In this document: positions 6,564 through 12,486 of the stretch, piece after piece
Position numbering within the stretch: the stretch's first letter is position 1
Layout of the letters: each line of letters opens with the position of its first letter
Assembly: GCA_963747965.1 (NCBI GenBank)
Contig: CAVVGZ010000003.1
Span: 1-13,824 of the forward strand
Direction of reading: 5' to 3'
DNA: 13,824 nucleotides
Source of the DNA: CAVVGZ01 sp963747965
GTDB lineage: Bacteria > Chloroflexota > Anaerolineae > Anaerolineales > Anaerolineaceae
Position numbers and translations under genes: made by a program
The notes under the pieces: model-generated
The model's database searches: none
Told to the model about the DNA's origin: nothing
The model's input: only the letters and a program-made list of their open reading frames with translations

Positions 6564-7397
6564 ATGTCAAAATTGTTGATTGATACCGATCGGGTTCAAA
6601 AAATAATTATCAGGTTTATTCAGGATCAGATGCACATCACCGGTTTTAATCACCTGGTAATCGGGTTGTCGGGCGGGATCGATTCTAGTTTAGCCTGTTT
6701 TCTAATTTCAAAAGCTGTTGGACCGCAAAATGTCCTTGCCATTCGGCTTCCTTACAAGACTTCCTCCGCTTCCTCTCTGGAGGATGCCCAGCTGGTAATT
6801 GACAGTACCGGTGTAAATTCGAAAACAATAGAAATTACGGATATAGTGGATGGTTATACCCAAAAATTCCCCCAGATCAGCCCTGTGCGGCGCGGTAATA
6901 TCATGGCGCGTGCCCGGATGATCATCCTTTACGACCAGTCTGTCGAATTTAATGGCCTGGTTACCGGAACCGGCAATAAAACAGAATATATGCTCGGCTA
7001 CACCACGCTCTACGGGGATGCTGCCTGCGCCTTCAACCCGGTTGGAGATCTATATAAAACACAGGTACGCCAGCTTGCCAGGGCTTTGGGTATGCCGGAA
7101 AGGATTATTACCAAATCTCCCTCGGCCGATTTATGGATAGGCCAAACAGATGAAGGGGAAATGGGTTTTTCATATGATGATGTTGACCAGCTTCTCTACA
7201 TGTTGATCGATGAACGATACACGGTATCGGAATGCTGTGAAGCAGGTATCCCTGAAGCCTTTGTCCGCCGGGTGGTAAGCATGATCAATAAAAATGGATT
7301 CAAGCGCAGTCTCCCCCCGGTTGCCAGGATCAGCCCCCTGCCAGTTGGAGAGGATTTAATCTATCCGGATGAACTGGGGCTGACTCATAGCGCCTGA
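6564..7397 (+). CDS. nadE: NAD(+) synthetase, short (ammonia-dependent) form
   Basis: Converts nicotinate adenine dinucleotide to NAD+ using ATP and ammonia, the last step of NAD biosynthesis, in the cytosol. The 277-residue protein has the PP-loop SGGIDSS (~36-42), GNIMARARM (~111-119), VTGTGNKTEYMLGYTTLYGD (~133-152) and KSPSADLWIGQTDE (~184-197). All are diagnostic of NadE. There is no nitrilase-type glutaminase domain, so ammonia must be free or supplied by another protein. I chose ATG 6564, with GAGGG at 6555-6559; ATG 6561 or TTG 6525 are longer in-frame alternatives. It has its own extended -10 promoter and appears monocistronic. The pepF relic follows after 99 bases in which I see no feature beyond its ribosome-binding site. 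Confidence 0.96.
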   Translation: MSKLLIDTDRVQKIIIRFIQDQMHITGFNHLVIGLSGGIDSSLACFLISKAVGPQNVLAIRLPYKTSSASSLEDAQLVIDSTGVNSKTIEITDIVDGYTQKFPQISPVRRGNIMARARMIILYDQSVEFNGLVTGTGNKTEYMLGYTTLYGDAACAFNPVGDLYKTQVRQLARALGMPERIITKSPSADLWIGQTDEGEMGFSYDDVDQLLYMLIDERYTVSECCEAGIPEAFVRRVVSMINKNGFKRSLPPVARISPLPVGEDLIYPDELGLTHSA

Positions 7398-7496
7398 TAA
7401 GACATATTTTCCCCTAACTGTCTGTCCCTTTCATCCACAACATCCAAATTTCAAATAAGAAGTTAAGCCAGGCTTTCACTCCTGGGAAGGATCTTA

Positions 7497-8008
7497 TTGG
7501 AAACAAAATTAAATCCCATCAGCCAGACCAGCTGGGATCTGGCTGATCTATTTCCTTCCCCGGATAGCGGGGAATTGGAGATCGCATTTCGCACCCTCGA
7601 GGAACAGGCAGGATTATTTGAGGCATACCGCTCCAAATTAACCGATTCCCTCAGCGTTGAATCCTTTCTGGAAATTATCCGCCATCTGGAAAAAATCTCG
7701 AACCTGGGAAATCGTTTGTATGGTTACAGTTCTTTATTATTTACCCGGAATACCCAGGACCAGCAGGCAATCTCCCTGGTGGGGCGCGTGGAGCAGTTTT
7801 CAGCCAGTCTCTCTAACCGGGTTCTATTCTTCAGTCTGTAGTGGAAGGATCTGCCGCATGAAGGGTGCAGTCGCTTGGTGGATCCCTCTCCCCGGTGGAA
7901 ATCCTGGCCAATGCCGGGGTGGATGTCTACCAGGACGCCTTCTGGCAGGGTGGCTTCAATAAAATTGAGCAAATAGTTACCCAACTGGAACACATCCCTG
8001 TCAAATAA
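7497..8008 (+). pseudogene. pepF: Relic of an oligoendopeptidase F (M3 family) gene with an internal deletion
   Basis: The TTG start at 7497 has a GGAAGGA ribosome-binding site, and 114 codons match the PepF N-terminus (SWDLADLFPSPDSGE, then RNTQDQQAISLVGRVEQF and NRVLFFSL). A TAG at 7839-7841 stands where the family has Trp (FFSL-W-WKDLP), and WKDLP follows in frame. From about 7874, in a different frame, comes the family's C-terminus: LGGSLSPVEILANAGVDVYQDAFWQGGF and an ending in IPVK before TAA 8006-8008. The family is usually ~600 residues, so roughly 400-450 residues, including the zinc-binding HExxH catalytic core, are missing between ~7855 and 7873. The gene cannot make an active peptidase. 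It combines a nonsense change, a large deletion and a frame change, so an assembly error alone is unlikely. Confidence 0.85.
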
Positions 8009-8053
8009 ACCCCATCGCCGGGGTTGGGAAGCATGCCATTCCCGGGGGAATGG
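8008..8053 (+). repeat. Two GC-rich stem-loops after the pepF relic
   Basis: AACCCC/GGGGTT (8008-8013 with 8020-8025) and CCATTCCC/GGGAATGG (8036-8043 with 8046-8053) are perfect inverted repeats. The first begins at the pepF stop codon. Neither is followed by a T-run, so they may be the old terminator of pepF or RNA 3'-end structures. Confidence 0.45.
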
Positions 8054-8149
8054 TTGAGATCCTTACCAGCACATGGCGGTAAACAGGTGCTATTTTTAAT
8101 GGTATATTTATCTTAATCATTCAAATCTATCCTTCATCGGAGTAAAACC

Positions 8150-8815
8150 ATGTTCATCGCTATTGAAGGAGTAATCGGGGTAGGGAAAACCTCTCTCGCA
8201 CGGCTTTTACAGCCATCTTTTGAAGCCAATTTACTCCTGGAAGTCTTTGAAGAAAATCCGTTTTTAAGCGATTTTTATGCAGACCGCAGGCGCTATGCCT
8301 TTCAAACCCAGATATTTTTCCTTTTAAGCCGCTATCACCAGCAGCGGCGGGGGATAACTGACTATTTACAGCATCAAGCACCCATCATTGGTGACTATAC
8401 CTTTGATAAAGATGCCCTTTTCGCCCGCATAAATCTGGATGGCGATGAACTCGAAACCTATTACCAGGTTCATGAGGCGCTTGCTGAAAAGATACACACC
8501 CCGGACTTGATTGTGTATTTAAGAGCGGATCCGGGTACGCTCATGCAAAGAATCGCATTGCGGGATCGTTCCTACGAGCGCAAGATGGAGCTGAGCTATA
8601 TCAATGAATTGAACAACGCCTACGAAGATTATTTTCTGACCCATCCGAAAACTGCCTCCCTGGTACTCCCTATCGACACCAACCACTTGAATTTCATCCA
8701 AAACCAAAATGATCTCTATTGGATTGAGAACCGCATCCGCCAGGTCTTGCAGCTGCCGCCCTTCCAACCCGAACTTCCGATTCCCGGTACCTCGGAAGAA
8801 CAATTGAATCCTTAA
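8150..8815 (+). CDS. Deoxynucleoside kinase, deoxyguanosine-kinase-like
   Basis: Phosphorylates a deoxynucleoside at the 5' position for dNTP salvage. The 221-residue protein starts with the P-loop GVIGVGKTS (~7-15), has ENPFLSDFYAD (~35-45) and QTQIFFLLSRY (~52-62), and carries the arginine-rich LID RDRSYERKME (~138-147). At the catalytic position where most family members have DRS it has GDYTFDKDALFA (~81-92). The same DY pattern occurs in Bacillus subtilis deoxyguanosine kinase (ADYHIYKN, recalled), so dGuo is the inferred substrate. GGAG (8139-8142) lies seven bases before ATG 8150. The nucleotidyltransferase-like gene follows after 23 bases, so they probably form one operon. A second kinase of the other specificity type lies across the putative origin. 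Confidence 0.9.
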   Translation: MFIAIEGVIGVGKTSLARLLQPSFEANLLLEVFEENPFLSDFYADRRRYAFQTQIFFLLSRYHQQRRGITDYLQHQAPIIGDYTFDKDALFARINLDGDELETYYQVHEALAEKIHTPDLIVYLRADPGTLMQRIALRDRSYERKMELSYINELNNAYEDYFLTHPKTASLVLPIDTNHLNFIQNQNDLYWIENRIRQVLQLPPFQPELPIPGTSEEQLNP

Positions 8816-8838
8816 TCTCTAGTTATCCAGGGGATAAT

Positions 8839-9846
8839 ATGCGCATTGATCGAGATACACTTCTAAAAGTAGCCCGTAATACGGTTGAAAAACGGGTAAA
8901 GAATAACCGTAATATCATCTGTGTCTATCTCACCGGGTCTCTCTTACGCGATGATCCACTATTGGCCGGGACTACAGACATAGATCTGATCTTTGTGCAC
9001 AGCATTGAGCCTCTTGAAGACCGGGAGATCGTTAAATATAACGAAGAAGTCCATATTGACATTGCCCACCACTACCAGGGAATTTATGACCAGCCGCGCA
9101 AACTGCGTACGGACCCGTGGATTGGGTCATTTATGTGTGCTGATCCCTTGATGCTGCATGATATCCAGTATTGGTTTGAGTACACCCAGGCAAGTATCTG
9201 TGCCCAATTTGCACGCCCTGAAAATGTGCTTCAACGCGCCCGGTTCTTTGCGGATAATGCCCGTAAAACCTGGCTGGATTCACAGGAAAATTCTATTAAG
9301 TTGTTCCCGGAGAGATTGAACTCGTTTATGAATGCCCTGGAGGATTCCGGTAACGCAATAGCGGTCCTCACCGGAAATCCTTTAACAGAGCGGCGTTTTC
9401 TGTTCCAATTTCCTGACCGGGCACAACGTATTGGCAGACCAGGTCTCGCATCCGGACTCCTGGACTTGTTCATGAATGATGTCATCCAGGAGGAAGAGTG
9501 GGATGCCTGGATTGGTGATTGGGAAGCCGCCCTGGATGCCGTGGGTACCCTCGATAAATATCCAGCCCGTCTGCATCCCTACCGTAAAGCATATTATCTG
9601 GATGTCGTTAAAGCATTCCGCTCCGATCATCCAGCTGCAGCGCTTTGGCTTCTTCTGCGTAACTGGACGATGGCCATCCTGTCGCTCTCCGAGGATTCTC
9701 CCCATAGGCTGCCCTGGGTGGCTGCCTGTGAAAAATTAAACCTGTATATCGAAGATTTACCGGACCGGTTGGACGCACTGGATGTTTATTTGGATTCAAT
9801 TGAAGAGGTGGTTGAAGATTGGGGAACCCGGCACGGTGTCAATTGA
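8839..9846 (+). CDS. Nucleotidyltransferase-fold protein of unknown function
   Basis: The 335-residue protein begins with a minimal nucleotidyltransferase domain of the DNA polymerase beta superfamily: YLTGSLLRDD (~30-39, the GS motif), TTDIDLIFVH (~45-54, the two metal-binding Asp at ~47 and 49) and VHIDIAHHY (~71-79, third Asp ~74). The remainder (~90-335) is predicted to be mostly helical and ends in acidic helices (DRLDALDVYLDSIEEVVEDW). I do not recognise a named family beyond this fold. Possible roles include nucleotidylation of a small molecule or protein, or an antibiotic-type adenylyltransferase. ATG 8839 has AGGGG (8829-8833) just upstream. It is 23 bases after the deoxynucleoside kinase and 14 bases before the first DnaA box. 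Confidence 0.8.
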   Translation: MRIDRDTLLKVARNTVEKRVKNNRNIICVYLTGSLLRDDPLLAGTTDIDLIFVHSIEPLEDREIVKYNEEVHIDIAHHYQGIYDQPRKLRTDPWIGSFMCADPLMLHDIQYWFEYTQASICAQFARPENVLQRARFFADNARKTWLDSQENSIKLFPERLNSFMNALEDSGNAIAVLTGNPLTERRFLFQFPDRAQRIGRPGLASGLLDLFMNDVIQEEEWDAWIGDWEAALDAVGTLDKYPARLHPYRKAYYLDVVKAFRSDHPAAALWLLLRNWTMAILSLSEDSPHRLPWVAACEKLNLYIEDLPDRLDALDVYLDSIEEVVEDWGTRHGVN

Positions 9847-10163
9847 TTTCCTGCTTTCCTGATCCACAACCTTGTGGATAAAGCGCGATTTTCTGTGGAT
9901 AACTCATTCGAACGGGGGATAACCGGCAGTATATTCACATCCAGATTGTGGATTAATTTGTGATAAAAAAACCGCTAAGGTTGCTATTTTGTCATAATTC
10001 CTTGGTCACTGGCCGGAATGAGGTTATTAATCTTTCCCATGTCCCCTTTTATCCACTTTCAGGTGTGGATAATTTTCCGTAAGAAAGCCCCCGCATATAC
10101 GCTATATTTAAGAATTTCCCCCCTTATCTGCCGTTTTCCAATAATTTCTGGACAACCATCCAC

Positions 10164-10200
10164 ATATCCACAGTCCCTACTATTATTACTTTTAATTAAC
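10164..10200. other. Basal unwinding element: DnaA box, short GC spacer, DnaA-trio tract
   Basis: The box ATATCCACA (10164-10172) is followed by GTCC and then the triplets CTA CTA TTA TTA CTT TTA (10177-10194). On the opposite strand these read 3'-GAT GAT AAT AAT GAA AAT-5'. The published DnaA-trio element consists of 3'-(G/A)A(T/A)-5' repeats just after a DnaA box and GC cluster, where DnaA loads on single-stranded DNA. Order and orientation match. Confidence 0.7.
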
Positions 10201-10230
10201 ACCTTAATTTATATAATTAAATAGCTGGTA

Positions 10231-10259
10231 TTGAATCCAACAACTAAATCCTGTACAAT
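10231..10259 (+). promoter_or_regulatory. Sigma-70-type promoter of spoVS at the edge of oriC
   Basis: TTGAAT (10231-10236), a 17-base spacer and TACAAT (10254-10259) point toward spoVS. The predicted transcript has a leader of about 75 bases. An AAGGAG at 10271-10276 in that leader has no start codon at useful spacing, so I attach no gene to it. Confidence 0.55.
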
Positions 10260-10342
10260 TTGAATAAAATAAGGAGAATTAATAGAAAGCCCCATAGCAA
10301 AATCAATTATGCTTTGATGCTGGAATGGAAGGGAGAGAGAAA

Positions 10343-10603
10343 ATGGATGTTATCAAAGTGAAAGCAAACTCCCGCACTGCTGCCGTTGCGGGGGCTATTG
10401 CCGGGGTTATGCGGGAGCATAAACACGCCGAGGTTCAAGCCATAGGTGCCGGTGCAGTAAACCAGGCGGTAAAAGCACTGATACTGGCCAAAGGGTATCT
10501 CAGTGAAGACGGAATTCCTATCGTGTGTATCCCTGAATTTGTTGACGTGGATATTGATGGGAAAATCCGTACGGCGATAAAAATTGTTGTAGAACCGCGT
10601 TAG
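10343..10603 (+). CDS. spoVS: Stage V sporulation protein S (SpoVS)
   Basis: The 86-residue product is the exact usual length of SpoVS and matches it throughout: MDVIKVKANSRTAAVAGAIAG, then AEVQAIGAGAVNQAVKALILAKGYL and the ending RTAIKIVVEPR. SpoVS is a small Alba-like, probably nucleic-acid-binding protein. In Bacillus subtilis it is needed for proper septation and coat assembly during sporulation, but it also occurs in many bacteria that do not sporulate, where its role is poorly known. I chose ATG 10343, with GGGAG at 10331-10335, over the upstream in-frame ATG 10325, because it gives the canonical length and a proper ribosome-binding site. It lies directly beside the AT-rich unwinding region, suggesting (inference only) a chromosome-related role or origin-linked expression. 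Confidence 0.96.
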   Translation: MDVIKVKANSRTAAVAGAIAGVMREHKHAEVQAIGAGAVNQAVKALILAKGYLSEDGIPIVCIPEFVDVDIDGKIRTAIKIVVEPR

Positions 10604-10606
10604 GGA

Positions 10607-10667
10607 CAGGCACGCCTGAATCCCGCGGGTCAGGGGGATAACATTTCCGTACCATTTTACGGAAATG
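10607..10667. terminator. Palindrome-rich convergent 3' end between spoVS and the second kinase
   Basis: Three inverted repeats lie in 61 bases: CAGGC-AC-GCCTG (10607-10618), CCCGCGGG (10622-10629) and a 9-bp stem CATTTCCGT/ACGGAAATG (10642-10650 with 10659-10667). The last overlaps the stop codon of the minus-strand kinase. None has a T-run; they may act as a bidirectional end. Confidence 0.42.
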
Positions 10668-11328
10668 GCTGTTCGTTGTTGGTTAAATCTTCGGGGGAAA
10701 AAATTACTTCATCTTTTCCGGTTAGTTTTTCTTTTACTTTATTAACCACCAGTTGTAAATGAGGCTGGTATTGCACAAAATTCAGGTTGTCAGCCGGTAT
10801 TGTGAGAACAGGGCACAGCGAGAAGTGCCCAATCCATGCTTCATATAAGTTGTTTAGTTGGGTTAAATACGCAGGATCGATCTTTACCTCGTAATCCCTG
10901 CCGCGTGAAATTATTCTCGTGCTGAGGGTTTCAACGGATGCTCTCAGGTATATCAAGAGGTCCGGGGCAGGTAATAAGTGAATGATCGATTGGTAAAGTG
11001 TGTCATAAGTTTGATAATCCCTCTCGTTCAGTAACCCTTGTAAGGATAGATTCCTGGCAAAAATCTCAGCATCTTCATAGATGCTTCTATCTTGAATGAC
11101 CGAGTCGGGGTAATTTGCCAGTTCCTGGTGCATCAACAATCGCCGTCCAAGAAAGAAGATTTGTGAATGGAAACTCCAGCCGGTCATATCTTTATAGAAA
11201 TCTGCCAGGTAAGGGTTTTCTGTTACCGGTTCGTAAAAGGCAAAAAAGCCAATCTCAGCGGACAGCAGTCTAACCAGGGTTGATTTTCCAACGCCAATAT
11301 TGCCTGCCACTGCGATAAATTTTTTCAT
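10657..11328 (-). CDS. Deoxynucleoside kinase, deoxyadenosine/deoxycytidine-kinase-like
   Basis: A 223-residue salvage kinase with the P-loop GNIGVGKST (~9-17), ENPYLADFYKDMTGWSFHSQIFFL (~37-60), the canonical catalytic motif IQDRSIYEDAEIFA (~78-91, base Asp80) and the LID SRGRDYEVKI (~141-150). The intact DRSIYED motif matches Bacillus subtilis Dck (QDRSIYED, recalled) and the dAdo/dCyd kinase branch. This contrasts with the DY-type kinase at 8150, so the two probably cover complementary deoxynucleosides. The C-terminal ~25 residues are a polar tail. The ATG at 11328 has only a distant AAAGGA, about 15 bases upstream, so initiation may be weak. A TATAAT -10 on the minus strand lies at 11402-11397. 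The gene converges on spoVS. Confidence 0.92.
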   Translation of the reverse strand: MKKFIAVAGNIGVGKSTLVRLLSAEIGFFAFYEPVTENPYLADFYKDMTGWSFHSQIFFLGRRLLMHQELANYPDSVIQDRSIYEDAEIFARNLSLQGLLNERDYQTYDTLYQSIIHLLPAPDLLIYLRASVETLSTRIISRGRDYEVKIDPAYLTQLNNLYEAWIGHFSLCPVLTIPADNLNFVQYQPHLQLVVNKVKEKLTGKDEVIFSPEDLTNNEQPFP

Positions 11329-11396
11329 GGTTGATTTCTATTCCTTTGATAAACCAGGAGAGGATGCTGGAGAAGTTGTTTTTGTTGCTCATTTTA

Positions 11397-11402
11397 TTAT
11401 AT
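11397..11402 (-). promoter_or_regulatory. Possible -10 element of the second kinase
   Basis: The minus strand reads TATAAT here, about 70 bases before the kinase ATG and just after the ferredoxin terminator. The -35 region is poor, so the call rests mainly on position and the perfect hexamer. Confidence 0.4.
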
Positions 11403-11420
11403 GCTATCTGGAATTAATTT

Positions 11421-11456
11421 AAGACACCTTCTCCATGGTTGTGGAGAAGGTGTCTT
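11421..11456 (-). terminator. Strong stem-loop terminator after the ferredoxin gene
   Basis: A perfect 15-bp inverted repeat: arms at 11421-11435 and 11442-11456 (AAGACACCTTCTCCA and its reverse complement) with a 6-base loop. On the minus strand it lies 28 bases past the ferredoxin stop and is followed by AAATTAATT rather than a pure T-run. The long stem still makes transcript-end function likely. Confidence 0.7.
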
Positions 11457-11484
11457 TCGAGAAGAAGGAGAGAAAAATGTCAGA

Positions 11485-11652
11485 CTATTTGATGATTGCG
11501 TCTGAAGGGCAAACCTCGACGCAGCTGGCACATTCGGTGCAGAGGGCTGCATCGATAACCATGATACCATCACCCTCGGAGATGGCTCCCTCAGGGCACT
11601 CGGATTCACAGGCAGCGCACAAAATACAGTCATCGGTAATTTTATAAGCCAT
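11485..11652 (-). CDS. 2[4Fe-4S] ferredoxin, bacterial (clostridial) type
   Basis: A 55-residue electron carrier holding two cubane clusters. Both cluster motifs are complete: CILCAACESECP (Cys 9, 12, 15, 19) and CTECASCVEVCP (Cys 38, 41, 44, 48). The protein begins MAYKITDDC and ends SDAIIK, the normal size for this family. ATG 11652 has AAAGGA upstream on the minus strand, a near-consensus promoter (11703-11732), and a long hairpin after the stop, so it is a well-defined single-gene unit. Such low-potential ferredoxins typically serve pyruvate:ferredoxin oxidoreductase, hydrogenases or similar enzymes of anaerobes, consistent with an anaerobic host. The direct partner is not in the window. 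Confidence 0.96.
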   Translation of the reverse strand: MAYKITDDCILCAACESECPEGAISEGDGIMVIDAALCTECASCVEVCPSDAIIK

Positions 11653-11702
11653 TGTTTGAGATCCTTTCTTTACATCCTGAATACTGGATTCTAATCATAG
11701 GT

Positions 11703-11732
11703 AGGATAGCACAATCAGATAGACTTTGTCAA
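11703..11732 (-). promoter_or_regulatory. Near-consensus promoter of the ferredoxin gene
   Basis: On the minus strand a perfect TTGACA (11732-11727), an 18-base spacer and TATCCT (11708-11703) preceded by an extended -10 TG. It lies about 50 bases before the ferredoxin ATG. This is the best promoter match in the window. The rest of the gap, 11736-12006, shows no credible gene or RNA. Confidence 0.75.
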
Positions 11733-12006
11733 CATTGGCGGGTGGGTATTTTGTCACCTGTTCATTCAAATTATGTCACTTCTATATAAGACATTTATCA
11801 TCTATTAAGGCAAATATACCGGATTGGCGTAAGGGTTGTTCAAACATCTGTCTTTACCTTGTATTAATTGGGGGTAATCCAATAGTTTGGATCGGGTACT
11901 CCTGCACACCAGGAAAAATATCAGGTGCGCAGCCCTGGATGAATTTCATGCCGCTGTGGCTGGAAAGTGCATGCCAATGGTTTCTTCAACGGCTAGGATT
12001 TTGGTT

Positions 12007-12486
12007 TTATTCCACACCCAGGAGGGGCTTTCCTGTGATTCCTTGCGGTATATTCAATAATTGCAGGGCACGCTGGTGAACAGTCGAGGATACCTCCAGG
12101 GGATTTTTGCCAGCCAGGGGAATTTGTCCGCCGGCCATCATCCCGTGCCCGCCAGCGGTCCCTTCCAGCCCGATGATAGCCTTGATCAGGCTGCCCGCAT
12201 CGGCTTCCGGAAGTGTGCTGCGCACGGACACAAAAAGGTCCTGCTGGCAGGTGTTCGTGCAGATCACCCACTCGATATCCTTGATCCTTAATAAAAAATC
12301 TGCCATTTCTGCCGCCATGTCCGGGTAATCAGTAACCCCGCAATAGGCCATCACCAAATTGCCGTAACGCCTCGCATTTTCAAGCGTATCGACAAGTGTC
12401 TTAAAATAGTTGTCCGGAAAAGGGGCAAATTGTATATTTGCCAGCGCATCATGATCAATTTTAGGCTGCAGGGTTAAAGTAGGCAT
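12007..12486 (-). CDS. DHHA1 half of a split DHH-family phosphoesterase
   Basis: A 159-residue frame holding the C-terminal substrate-binding DHHA1 domain of an NrnA-like (oligoribonuclease/pAp phosphatase) protein. After a linker (TLQPKIDHDALANIQFAPFPDN) come VMAYCGVTDYPDMAAEMADFLL (~45-66), VSVRSTLPEADAG and the family motif GGHGMMAGGQIPL (~112-124). It has no DHH catalytic centre of its own. It overlaps the end of the catalytic half by 26 bases in another frame; skipping one base near 12470 on the minus strand would join them as YFNLQPKID. The internal ATG 12486 has no strong ribosome-binding site. So this is probably the rear of one broken or mis-sequenced gene, although two separately made subunits are conceivable. 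Confidence 0.8.
   Translation of the reverse strand: MPTLTLQPKIDHDALANIQFAPFPDNYFKTLVDTLENARRYGNLVMAYCGVTDYPDMAAEMADFLLRIKDIEWVICTNTCQQDLFVSVRSTLPEADAGSLIKAIIGLEGTAGGHGMMAGGQIPLAGKNPLEVSSTVHQRALQLLNIPQGITGKPLLGVE

Larger units (their letters stand above)
9860..10275. other. oriC: Putative chromosomal replication origin (oriC) with DnaA-box cluster
   Basis: This 496-base gap between the nucleotidyltransferase gene and spoVS holds no credible gene. Perfect DnaA boxes (TGTGGATAA, the minus-strand form of TTATCCACA) lie at 9873-9881, 9894-9902 and 10064-10072. One-mismatch boxes are at 9860-9868, 9931-9939, 9947-9955, 10049-10057 and 10164-10172. Weaker ones are at 9914-9922 and 10156-10164. Boxes occur in both orientations and end at 10172, where a DnaA-trio tract and an AT-rich stretch begin. 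By my count 10181-10280 has 21 G/C in 100 bases, and its first 40 bases have four. Clustered boxes beside an unwinding element are the standard architecture of bacterial oriC. Two parS sites ~6 kb away agree. No dnaA gene is adjacent, so this is a strong inference but unproven. Confidence 0.85.

Noticed and set aside
7431..7439. TCATCCACA, a one-mismatch DnaA box after nadE
   Set aside because: It is isolated, with no cluster or AT-rich neighbour; such 8/9 matches occur by chance.
10018..10224. Plus-strand open frame of 68 codons
   Set aside because: It lies entirely in the DnaA-box/AT-rich region, has no ribosome-binding site, and its translation has no recognisable family.
11397..11647. 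Longer open frames on both strands over the ferredoxin gene
   Set aside because: They are out of frame with the cysteine-rich 55-residue ferredoxin, whose eight cluster cysteines, ribosome-binding site and promoter fix the true frame.
11726..12079. Plus-strand open frame of 117 codons
   Set aside because: It overlaps the end of the DHHA1 gene, has no ribosome-binding site, and starts over the ferredoxin -35 element on the other strand; its composition looks like noise.
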